In this document: piece after piece, positions 8,467-17,456 of the stretch
Layout of the letters: each line of letters starts with the position of its first letter
Position numbering within the stretch: the first letter of the stretch is position 1
Assembly: GCA_029862085.1 (NCBI GenBank)
Contig: JAOTXZ010000002.1
Coordinates: 1-64,000, forward strand
Reading direction: 5' to 3'
DNA: 64,000 bases
From: Candidatus Nitrosopumilus sp.
GTDB lineage: Archaea > Thermoproteota > Nitrososphaeria > Nitrososphaerales > Nitrosopumilaceae
Position numbers and translations under genes: made by a program
The notes under the pieces: generated by a model
The model's input: only the letters and a program-made list of their open reading frames with translations
Databases searched by the model: none
Told to the model about the DNA's origin: nothing

Positions 8467-10965
8467 GTGAATGTCAAACCGATAAATTATGAACTTGTTT
8501 TTACGCCGGATCTAAAACAATTCCAATTTAGTGGAAAGGAAACAATAACCATAGATTGTAAAAAACCCACCAAATCAATCTCCCTTAATTGCGCTGAGAT
8601 CAAAATAATTTCCTGTAAAATACAAAATAAAGGAAGAACCATTTACTCCACCCCAAAAATCAATGAAAAAAAAGAAGAACTGCAAATTACTCTTAAAGAA
8701 AAAATAAAGGGGAATTCAAAAATTATATTTGAATTTCAAGGAATCCTCAATGACCGTTTATTGGGATTTTATCGTAGCCAATACAAACAGGGAGGGAAAA
8801 CAAAATATCTTGCAACTACACAATTTGAGGCAGCAGATGCTAGAAGGGCCTTTCCTTGCTGGGATGAACCAGAAGCAAAGGCAACTTTTGATATTACCAT
8901 AATTGCTGATAACAAATTTACTGCAATTTCTAACATGCCGGTGAAAATAAAAACTAAACTTGGAAATAAAACGTCTTACAAGTTTAGCAAAACTCCTATC
9001 ATGTCTACTTATTTGATTTATCTTGGAGTTGGGGAGTTTGAGTATCTTACTAGTAAGGTTGGTAAAATTCAAATTCGGGTGATAACAACCAAAGGAAACA
9101 AATCAAAAGGAAAATTTTCTCTAGATTTAGGAAAAAAACTCCTTGTCTCATACGAAAAATATTTTGGTATAAAATATCCGTTACCTAAACTTGATTTGAT
9201 TGCGGTTCCTGATTTTGCAGCTGGAGCAATGGAGAACTGGGGAGCAATTACCTTTAGAGAGACAATTTTACTTTATGATTCTAAAACATCTTCTACTAGG
9301 ACAAAACAATTCATTGCCGAAGTGATTTCCCATGAAATTGCACACCAATGGTTTGGTAATTTAGTTACGATGGAATGGTGGAATGATCTTTGGCTCAATG
9401 AGAGCTTTGCAACGTTTATGGCTACAAAATTTGTTGACAAGTTTTATCCAGAATGGGATCTCTGGAATCAATTCGTTGAAGACGCAATGAATGTGGCAAT
9501 GGGATTGGATTCATTAAAAACTACACATCCTATTGATGTAACAGTAAATTCTCCCTCTGAAATAAGAGAAATTTTTGATGCAATATCATATGACAAAGGA
9601 GGATGTATTTTGAGAATGCTTGAAGACTATGTCGGTGAACCAAATTTCAGAAAAGGGCTAATGGCATATCTTAAATCCTTTAAATACAAAAATGCCAAAG
9701 GCCAGGACTTGTGGGATGCAATTGGCAAGGCCTCAAAAATGCCTGTGAGTTCCATGGTTAATAGTTGGCTCAAGCAACCAGGATTTCCGCTTGTAGAAAT
9801 TCAACAAGAAGGGAATAAATTACAAATCAAACAAAATCGCTACTTACTTGAGGAGGACAAAAAATCAAAAAAAGGACTCTGGAAAATTCCTCTTACTATA
9901 GGATTTTCAGATAAAACAATCACAAAATTATTCTCAAAAAAATCAATGTCTGTCAAAACTCCAAAATCGATTGGATTTGTGGCAAATTATGGCAGGAAGG
10001 GATTTTACCGCGTAAAGTATGATGAAGGAATTTTACTTGATCTAAAAATGTTAGTTGACCAAAAACAAATCTCTTCAATAGATAGATGGGCTATACAAAA
10101 CGATCTGTATTCACTATGTGTTTCAGGAAGAGAACAAGTACGAAATTATCTTGATTTTTCAGATGCATATTACGAAGAAGATAGCTATTTGTCCTCAATT
10201 AATGTGGCACATAATTTAGCTGGACTTTATTTCCGCGCTTTTGATGAAAAATTCTCTGAAGAAATTAGAGACTATGCAGTTAACTATTTTCGAAAAATTC
10301 TTTTTGATTTAGGCTGGGAACCTAAAAAATCCGATAAACATACTGATGCTTTACTTCGCTCCTTTACTATCTCGACTCTAGGAAAAATGGATGATGGCGA
10401 AGTTGCTCAAGAGGCAAAAAGACGATATGATCAATTTCTAAGATCTCCTAAATCACTCTCTCCGGATTTGATTGAACCAATCTGTTCAATTGCAGCTTGG
10501 AATGGAAATTCAAAAACTCATGCCGAACTTGTTAAGTTATACAAAAATGCCAAAACAATGGAAGAAAAACTTCGTTTTCTTGGAGCGATGTGTGGTTTCA
10601 AAGACCAAAAATTACTTAAAAAATCTCTTAATTTTTCTCAAACATCAGAGGTTCGTTCACAAAACATGCAGCTTCCAATCATGAAAGTAGCAGCAAATCC
10701 ATTCGGGAAAAAAATTTTATGGCCTTGGCTAAAACAAAATTGGAAAAAATTAAACAAAAAAGTTGGTCATGGAAATCCTTTATTCAACAGAATTGTTGCC
10801 AGTATTTCCTCAATAGCTGATGATTCTATGGAAAAAGAAATAAAACAATTCTTCAAGAAAAACCCCACTCCTGGCACAGAGAGAACCCAAGCTCAAACGC
10901 TAGAAAGAATACGAATCAACTCTAAATTTCTACGAAAAATGAAAAAAGAATTCAAAAATGGCTAA
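8467..10965 (+). CDS. M1 family metallopeptidase (aminopeptidase N-like)
   Basis: 'GAMENWGAITFRE' and 'HEIAHQWFGNLVTMEWWNDLWLNESFA' (HExxH-18x-E). Confidence 0.95.
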   Translation: MNVKPINYELVFTPDLKQFQFSGKETITIDCKKPTKSISLNCAEIKIISCKIQNKGRTIYSTPKINEKKEELQITLKEKIKGNSKIIFEFQGILNDRLLGFYRSQYKQGGKTKYLATTQFEAADARRAFPCWDEPEAKATFDITIIADNKFTAISNMPVKIKTKLGNKTSYKFSKTPIMSTYLIYLGVGEFEYLTSKVGKIQIRVITTKGNKSKGKFSLDLGKKLLVSYEKYFGIKYPLPKLDLIAVPDFAAGAMENWGAITFRETILLYDSKTSSTRTKQFIAEVISHEIAHQWFGNLVTMEWWNDLWLNESFATFMATKFVDKFYPEWDLWNQFVEDAMNVAMGLDSLKTTHPIDVTVNSPSEIREIFDAISYDKGGCILRMLEDYVGEPNFRKGLMAYLKSFKYKNAKGQDLWDAIGKASKMPVSSMVNSWLKQPGFPLVEIQQEGNKLQIKQNRYLLEEDKKSKKGLWKIPLTIGFSDKTITKLFSKKSMSVKTPKSIGFVANYGRKGFYRVKYDEGILLDLKMLVDQKQISSIDRWAIQNDLYSLCVSGREQVRNYLDFSDAYYEEDSYLSSINVAHNLAGLYFRAFDEKFSEEIRDYAVNYFRKILFDLGWEPKKSDKHTDALLRSFTISTLGKMDDGEVAQEAKRRYDQFLRSPKSLSPDLIEPICSIAAWNGNSKTHAELVKLYKNAKTMEEKLRFLGAMCGFKDQKLLKKSLNFSQTSEVRSQNMQLPIMKVAANPFGKKILWPWLKQNWKKLNKKVGHGNPLFNRIVASISSIADDSMEKEIKQFFKKNPTPGTERTQAQTLERIRINSKFLRKMKKEFKNG

Positions 10966-11398
10966 AAAACTGGGTGCTCCTATTGCACTAGGAGTAGTAA
11001 CAATATTGGCAATTTTATTGCTGACTGGAACAAACAATGGTGACAAGGAAATTTTGAAATCTACATTTTCTATCCAAGCAGAGTATTTTGATGAAAGAAC
11101 CAATTCAAACTATGAGGGAGATGATTCTCATATACAAATTGTTTTCCAAGATAAATCTGAAAAGACCAATGCGGTAGTTTTAGAGGTTTTGGGAATGGAA
11201 GAATCTTTTCAAAAAACCTTTGTGGATTCCTCTGAATTTACTGTTATTATTCCATTTCCGGTCACTCCAAAATATGGGTGGGAAATTCATCCAGTTACTT
11301 TTTTAATTGATCATGAGGAACTCGACAAAGTTTCTTTAAAGACTGAAATTCGTCCCTATGGAGACCCTCCTGCACCCATCATCTACGGAAATCCTTAG
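10958..11398 (+). CDS. Hypothetical protein with a single N-terminal TM/signal segment
   Basis: ORF overlaps the M1 peptidase stop. 'APIALGVVTILAILLLTG' hydrophobic segment. Confidence 0.6.
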   Translation: MAKKLGAPIALGVVTILAILLLTGTNNGDKEILKSTFSIQAEYFDERTNSNYEGDDSHIQIVFQDKSEKTNAVVLEVLGMEESFQKTFVDSSEFTVIIPFPVTPKYGWEIHPVTFLIDHEELDKVSLKTEIRPYGDPPAPIIYGNP

Positions 11399-11441
11399 AT
11401 CACACGCAAGATTTTATTGATGCTTTGAAATTTAATTTTTA

Positions 11442-12359
11442 ATGGATTTAATTTTAGATTTAAAAAAAGGAAAACGAGGTGCAATCGCAAAAGCCATCAC
11501 AATAATTGAAAATGATCAACCCGAAGCCAAAAAGATTTTAAAAAAAATTTTCAAAGAAACTGGAAAATCCATGGTAATTGGAATCACTGGACCTGCTGGT
11601 GCTGGAAAAAGTTCATTGATAAACAAAACAGTGGTAGCAATGAAAAAACTACACACAAAACCTGCAGTTTTAGCAATTGATCCTACTAGCCATGTAACTG
11701 GAGGTGCCATTTTAGGAGACAGAGTTAGAATGAGTGAATCTACTGACTCTGGAACGTTCATTCGGAGTATTGCATCACGAGGAGCGACGGGAGCCATTTC
11801 AAGATCACTTAGAAACAGTGTTCGAATTTTGGAATATGCAGGATTTAATCCCATAATAATTGAAAGCGTGGGTGCAGGACAAACTGAAGTTGAAATATCA
11901 AATATTGCAGATATCACAGTTGTTGTGTTTAATCCTCATACTGGAGATAGCATTCAAACTATCAAGGCCGGTTTGACTGAGATTGGTGATATCTATCTGG
12001 TAAACAAAAGTGATTTGGATGGAACAAATCAATTGTTTGATGCTGTGAGAGATTTTATTGGGGCATCAGAGCGAAACCCAATTATCTTAAAAACCTCAGT
12101 CAAAAAAAATTCTGGAATTATTCAATTTGCCAAAACCCTCAAGGAAATGATGGTCTCAAAAAAGAAACTCAAAAAAGAAAAAGACAACCAGCGACTCGAA
12201 ACTGAACTTAAAGATATTGTTTTAAATAACATCCAAGAAAAAATGAATGAAATGCTTAATTCAGATAAAACATTTTCGAAATATCTAAAAAAGCTTAGGG
12301 CCAAAGATATTGATCCCTTTGAAGCAGCTGACAAGATTACAAAATCCCTGGTAAGGTGA
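11442..12359 (+). CDS. meaB: Methylmalonyl-CoA mutase-associated GTPase MeaB/ArgK family
   Basis: 'VIGITGPAGAGKSSLINK', 'AIDPTSHVTGGAILGDRVRM', 'ESVGAGQTEVEI'. Confidence 0.93.
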   Translation: MDLILDLKKGKRGAIAKAITIIENDQPEAKKILKKIFKETGKSMVIGITGPAGAGKSSLINKTVVAMKKLHTKPAVLAIDPTSHVTGGAILGDRVRMSESTDSGTFIRSIASRGATGAISRSLRNSVRILEYAGFNPIIIESVGAGQTEVEISNIADITVVVFNPHTGDSIQTIKAGLTEIGDIYLVNKSDLDGTNQLFDAVRDFIGASERNPIILKTSVKKNSGIIQFAKTLKEMMVSKKKLKKEKDNQRLETELKDIVLNNIQEKMNEMLNSDKTFSKYLKKLRAKDIDPFEAADKITKSLVR

Positions 12360-12363
12360 AAAA

Positions 12364-13965
12364 ATGGCAAAACAAAAATCCAAAAAATCAAAAGAACCAG
12401 AAAAGAAAATATTTACTGATTCCAATTTTACAGTAAAAAGAATTTACCAAAAATCTTCCAAAAAAAAACCGGTTGAAGATTCTGGAAAATATCCTTTCAC
12501 TAGAGGAATTCATCCTGGGATGTTTCGTGACAGATTTTGGACGATGCGTCAATATTCAGGATTTGGAGATGCCAAACTTACCAATGAGCGATTCAAATTC
12601 ATGCTTGAAAAAGGTCAAACTGGTCTTAGCATGGCCTTTGACCTTCCAACGCAGATAGGATATGATCCGGATTCTCCTCAAGCAGAAGGTGAAGTGGGAA
12701 AGGTTGGAGTTTCAATTGCATCACTTAAAGACATGATGATTGCATTTGATGGAATTCCTTTGGGAAAAGTTAGTTCCTCCATGACAATAAATTCCACAGC
12801 CTCTACATTACTTGCATATTATATTGCAGTTGGTGAAGCTCAAGGATTCAAAAGTGAAACTCTAAGGGGCACAACTCAAAATGATATTTTAAAGGAATAC
12901 ATTGCAAGAAACACCTACATCTATCCACCACAACCCTCGATGCGATTAATTGGTGATATGATTGGTTATTGTGCAGAAAAAGTTCCACAGTGGTATCCCG
13001 TTTCAATATCTGGCTATCATATGAGAGAAGCTGGCTGTACTGCAACGCAAGAAGTAGCTTTTACACTTGCAAATGCCATTGCATATATTCAAACATGTAT
13101 TGACAGAGGTCTCAAAATTGATGACTTTGCTCCTAGGTTATCTTTCTTTTTCTGTTGTACTATAGAATTCTTTGAAGAAGTTGCAAAGTTTAGAGTTGCA
13201 AGAAAAGTTTATGCAAAAATTCTAAAAGAAATGTTTCATGCAAAAAATCCCCGTTCCCTACAATTAAAATTTCATACCCAGACAAGCGGTGAATCATTAA
13301 CTGCCCAACAACCTGATAACAATATTATCCGCGTTGCTGTGCAAACAATGGCAGCCGTGATGGGTGGAACTCAATCACTTCACACAAACTCCAGGGATGA
13401 AGCCCTTGCTCTTCCTACTCAGGAATCAGCAAAAATTGCCCTAAGAACTCAGCAAATTGTTGCCCATGAAAGTGGTGTTACCAAAACTGCCGATCCTATG
13501 GCTGGCTCTTACTATCTAGAAGAGTTATGTGACCAAATAGAAGATGGAGTCTGGAAATATCTTAAAAAAATTCAAAAAATGGGTGGTTCAGTCAAAGCAA
13601 TTGAGAAAGGATTTTTCCAATCCGAAATAAGACAAAATGCATATCGTCTTAAAAAAGAGACTGATGATGGTGATAGAATAATAGTTGGGGTAAACAAATA
13701 CTCTGAAAAGGAAGAACAACCTGATCTTTTAAGAATTGATGATAGGGTTGAAATACAACAAAACAAGGCACTCAAAAAATTAAGGGCTTCCCGAGATAAT
13801 AAAAAACTTGAAAAAGCGTTATCTGCTATGAAACGCGCAGCAGAAACTGACAATAACCTCATGCCCTATATTATTACTGCTGCTAAAGCGTATGCTACAA
13901 CTGGAGAAATAAGTAATACATTCAGAGAAGTTTTTGGTGAATACAGACCAAAAGAAGTTTTCTAA
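12364..13965 (+). CDS. Methylmalonyl-CoA mutase large subunit
   Basis: 'YPFTRGIHPGMFRDRFWTMRQYSGFG', 'GLSMAFDLPTQIGYDPDSP', 'TQSLHTNSRDEALALPTQESAKIALRTQQI'. Confidence 0.96.
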   Translation: MAKQKSKKSKEPEKKIFTDSNFTVKRIYQKSSKKKPVEDSGKYPFTRGIHPGMFRDRFWTMRQYSGFGDAKLTNERFKFMLEKGQTGLSMAFDLPTQIGYDPDSPQAEGEVGKVGVSIASLKDMMIAFDGIPLGKVSSSMTINSTASTLLAYYIAVGEAQGFKSETLRGTTQNDILKEYIARNTYIYPPQPSMRLIGDMIGYCAEKVPQWYPVSISGYHMREAGCTATQEVAFTLANAIAYIQTCIDRGLKIDDFAPRLSFFFCCTIEFFEEVAKFRVARKVYAKILKEMFHAKNPRSLQLKFHTQTSGESLTAQQPDNNIIRVAVQTMAAVMGGTQSLHTNSRDEALALPTQESAKIALRTQQIVAHESGVTKTADPMAGSYYLEELCDQIEDGVWKYLKKIQKMGGSVKAIEKGFFQSEIRQNAYRLKKETDDGDRIIVGVNKYSEKEEQPDLLRIDDRVEIQQNKALKKLRASRDNKKLEKALSAMKRAAETDNNLMPYIITAAKAYATTGEISNTFREVFGEYRPKEVF

Positions 13966-14039
13966 ATTAACACAGAAATTCATAACATTATTGTATTGAA
14001 CATTATTAAAAACAATGAACTTACTTCAAGGAATTAAAA

Positions 14040-14369
14040 ATGGATGAACTAAACACTACAGTAATTTTCTTAATTGGCTTGTTGGTTTCTGCAATTATTA
14101 TTTACATAGTAACTAAATTGTTTGGTGAAAGTAAGGGAATAATCAGTGCAATTGTTACTGCCCTTATTGGTACTATCGTTTACACAGCTGCATACTATCT
14201 TATTGAAACGGGTTGGATAGCAGCCATAGTGGCTGGAATTGTTTGGTTGATTGCACTTGGCTCGTTTTACAAAATGGGTTTTTTAAAATCACTGATAGTT
14301 GCTTTTGTTATCTGGATTTTTGCCACAATTATTGGTGTTTTTCTGCCAACTGTTACAGGCCCACTTTAG
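14040..14369 (+). CDS. Small integral membrane protein, unknown function
   Basis: 109 aa with about four hydrophobic helices. Confidence 0.6.
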   Translation: MDELNTTVIFLIGLLVSAIIIYIVTKLFGESKGIISAIVTALIGTIVYTAAYYLIETGWIAAIVAGIVWLIALGSFYKMGFLKSLIVAFVIWIFATIIGVFLPTVTGPL

Positions 14370-14498
14370 GAAAACTTGCAAAACCTTGTTAACATCTTGT
14401 GGTGGTAAACTAATTTCACAAATCCCGCCGAGGGTTTTGTATTTCAAGACAGAATTTTGATAAAATCGTGTTTAATCAGTTTATCATTATAATTTTTT

Positions 14499-16046
14499 TC
14501 ATGGCATCCATATTGAGGCTGGAGAATCATCTTGTTTAAAATCATCCACTTTGATTTTTTCTGTGCATTTTTTCATATTATTTTGAGATAAGCACTCACC
14601 AAGTGTCTCAGTGTATAATTGGTCTTGCTTTACCTTAAAGGCGGATTCTTTTTCTAGTACTCTATTTGGATTTGATCCCATAAGATAGTGTTTGTACTCT
14701 GTTGTCTCAAAATCTAATAAAGCATTAGAAAATAAGGCTTTTTTGACAGAAAGCACATCCTCTAAGAACCATTGCTCCTCAAAACCACCAACGTTATGAG
14801 CAACTACTATCATGTCTGCGTTTTCAAATTCTTTGACTACCTTAAATTGAATGGATAGCACCTTTGAAGAGGAACCCCAATGTGTCATGATGGAATGAAG
14901 ATCCTCGACATAACCTCCATTATTCACCAATTGTTTTTGTCCTGGAATTCGAATAACCTTGATTGGGGCTTTTTCTGTTTTTTGAGAGGTAGTTCCTTCA
15001 GGGAAAATATACACCTCAATTCCTGCAGGTGGTAGCTGTCCGTCTGAATTAGGTAATTCTATGGTTAAATTGACTACTTCTCCGAGAGTTAGGAATTGTT
15101 TGTCATTAACTTCATCGAGTTTAATAGAATTTGATTTTGAAACTTTGGAAAATCCATTTGGATATGCCTTTACAATCTCAATTACTTCATCATCATCTAT
15201 TTGATTGTATGACATATCATATCCCATTATTCCTGAAGCTTCCTGTAGACTTCCCTTATCCGTATTTGGATGATTCAAACTCAAAGAATGACCAATCTCA
15301 TGCAATGTGACTCTTTTTATCATTTCTGTGTCAAATTGGTCATGATCCTGATTTTTTACAATGTCTTGAAATTCCTCAAGAGTAATATTTTCCCAAAAAC
15401 TTTCATCTTTTTCTGCCATTTTCAGTAAAGTACTTTGATAATCGTCTGTGTAAATTGTAACATTTGCAACCGGAGTTTGAGGATGACTAAATCCTACAAC
15501 ACCTGATAATTGAAAAAATGTTGGATCCGGAGTTGCAACAAAATTTACATATCCGTCACAAATTGATTCATCTTTTGGATAAACATGCATTTTCATATCC
15601 CAGACTTCAGAATTTTGTGTCACCTCAACGATTTTGTCGTGCCATGTTTTTACCGCATTAATTGCAATGTCATTAAATGCGGGATTTTGTTCGTTAACTG
15701 TAATACAATAATCAACTTTTGTGTCATTAAAAACAAGCAATCTATTTCCAGTATACTTTTGAAAATCAATGTATTCACTCTTGTCTTTTGTAGTGTCTTC
15801 AATGGCAAAGACTGAATTATTTCCTATAACTCCAAAGGACACGAAAAATAATATTGCGATTACTGAGAAAATTTCAATTTTCCTATTTTTGAAATATGAA
15901 AAACTTATCACTAAAAAATTACCAAAAAAAATAATGTTAAACTCACGTGTGTCATGGGCAGTACACACAAGATTTCGATTGTTCAATTTGAACAAAAAAT
16001 GGGTATAATACGAGCCTATTTTTCCACAAAACCTATTCAAAACCAT
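14499..16046 (-). CDS. Matrixin-like secreted zinc metalloprotease (start uncertain)
   Basis: 'RVTLHEIGHSLSLNHPNTD' = HExxHxxxxxH, followed by 'SGIMGYD' Met-turn-like. Hydrophobic leader 'FSVIAILFFVSFGVIGNNSVFA'. True start is probably downstream of 16046. Confidence 0.8.
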   Translation of the reverse strand: MVLNRFCGKIGSYYTHFLFKLNNRNLVCTAHDTREFNIIFFGNFLVISFSYFKNRKIEIFSVIAILFFVSFGVIGNNSVFAIEDTTKDKSEYIDFQKYTGNRLLVFNDTKVDYCITVNEQNPAFNDIAINAVKTWHDKIVEVTQNSEVWDMKMHVYPKDESICDGYVNFVATPDPTFFQLSGVVGFSHPQTPVANVTIYTDDYQSTLLKMAEKDESFWENITLEEFQDIVKNQDHDQFDTEMIKRVTLHEIGHSLSLNHPNTDKGSLQEASGIMGYDMSYNQIDDDEVIEIVKAYPNGFSKVSKSNSIKLDEVNDKQFLTLGEVVNLTIELPNSDGQLPPAGIEVYIFPEGTTSQKTEKAPIKVIRIPGQKQLVNNGGYVEDLHSIMTHWGSSSKVLSIQFKVVKEFENADMIVVAHNVGGFEEQWFLEDVLSVKKALFSNALLDFETTEYKHYLMGSNPNRVLEKESAFKVKQDQLYTETLGECLSQNNMKKCTEKIKVDDFKQDDSPASIWMP

Positions 16047-16214
16047 CGAGAAAATCTATATCTTTAGGTAAGATTCTCACCAGGCTGGAGACAGCATAAA
16101 TTTTTTTACAAAAGCAAAATGGGTTTCTTACATACTGGGTCAAAATTGGTCAAATTGTCGTATTTTTTTATTATTTGAAGTTTAAAATCAAAATTATGAA
16201 AAAATTCGTTTACA

Positions 16215-16790
16215 TTGTCCCAGAAAACTATTCAAAATGACAACCATTCCGTATTTTGGGAACATTTTGCTTCGACTACAGAGGGAATTTTAGAATTATT
16301 TCAAGATGCCAGAATGGATATTGACGATTTAAGAATTACCGACCCTTCCAGAATCCGGGCAAATAATGCTTTGTCCGTATCTATATTTTTATTTAAAATT
16401 TCGGAAAACCCTGCAATAAAAAATCATTCAATATCTGTTTTCTCGGAGCCTGAAAAACAATATTCATTTTCTGAAAACATTCTCCATTACATGTTAACTG
16501 TGCATTCCAATGAACATATGCTTGGAATGAATGCTATAGAAAAAATGTTGGGAATTGTTTATGAAAATCCAATAATATCGATTTCAAATGAAATCGAAAA
16601 AGCTCACATTAGAGCAAATTTTATGGATAATCCAATCGATGTTTGGGATAAACTTTTTCCGTCTACTCCTTACCGTCTTTCCATTTTATTGGAAGTTCAT
16701 GGTGCTGGTGTTACCTATCGAAGTCCAAAGGCTAAACCTAGAATTGATATAGTAAATTATGACTCTACGAAGGATCCAGAACTACTCTGA
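16215..16790 (+). CDS. DUF4255/Pvc16 N-terminal domain-like protein (contractile injection system cap family)
   Basis: Pattern 'NALSVSIFLFKISENPAIKN', 'LHYMLTVHSNEHMLGMNAIEKMLGIVYENPIIS', 'DVWDKLFPSTPYRLSILLEVHGAGVTYRS' resembles the Pvc16_N layout. Confidence 0.6.
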   Translation: MSQKTIQNDNHSVFWEHFASTTEGILELFQDARMDIDDLRITDPSRIRANNALSVSIFLFKISENPAIKNHSISVFSEPEKQYSFSENILHYMLTVHSNEHMLGMNAIEKMLGIVYENPIISISNEIEKAHIRANFMDNPIDVWDKLFPSTPYRLSILLEVHGAGVTYRSPKAKPRIDIVNYDSTKDPELL

Positions 16791-16900
16791 GGTTTAATTT
16801 CCCATAATTCCTAAAAAATTTAAAATTTGTTTATGAAAAATACATTATTGGTTTAACCTTTACAAAAACAATAAAGATGTGTAATGAGGAAAAATTTGTA

Positions 16901-17179
16901 ATGTCAAACAAAATAAAATGTTCACATATACTTGTTGAAAAACAAAGCCAAGCCTTGGCAATATTAGAGAAGATAAAAAATGGTCAAAAATTTGGGAGAC
17001 TCGCAAAAGAACTATCCATAGATGGCGGAAGCGCCAAAAAAGATGGAAATCTGGGTTACTTTACCAAAGGAAAAATGGTAAAACCATTTGAAGATGTTGC
17101 ATTCCAACTTCAAGTTGGTCAAATATCTGATCCCGTAAAATCTGAATTTGGATACCATATTATCAAAAGATTAGGATAG
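16901..17179 (+). CDS. Parvulin-type peptidylprolyl isomerase
   Basis: 'KCSHILVEKQSQALAILEKIKNGQKFGRLAKELSIDGGSAKKDGNLGYFTKGKMVKPFEDVAFQL...SEFGYHIIKRLG'. ORF opens at 16877; MSNKIKCSH at 16901 is preferred. Confidence 0.92.
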   Translation: MSNKIKCSHILVEKQSQALAILEKIKNGQKFGRLAKELSIDGGSAKKDGNLGYFTKGKMVKPFEDVAFQLQVGQISDPVKSEFGYHIIKRLG

Positions 17180-17183
17180 TTTC

Positions 17184-17456
17184 ATGGTTCTAACTGAAAA
17201 AATGCTGGATGAAATTCTAAACTACTTGGATAATTCTGTTTCTAATTTAGTAAAAGATACCATAAGTAGTCCTGAGTTTCAAATGGAATCTGGTGACCTT
17301 AAGCAATTTTTGTCAAATCAATATGATATTCGTTTGACAAATCTATTACAAGGGAAAAATAGCAACGTACATCATTTGGAATCTGGAATGAAAAACAAAA
17401 CAATTCAAAGAAAGGAAGCCTTGTTGACTGGTATCATAAAGCAAGGTAGAATCTAA
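17184..17456 (+). CDS. Hypothetical protein
   Basis: Open ORF directly after the parvulin gene. Stop interlocks with the convergent helicase stop. Confidence 0.55.
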   Translation: MVLTEKMLDEILNYLDNSVSNLVKDTISSPEFQMESGDLKQFLSNQYDIRLTNLLQGKNSNVHHLESGMKNKTIQRKEALLTGIIKQGRI

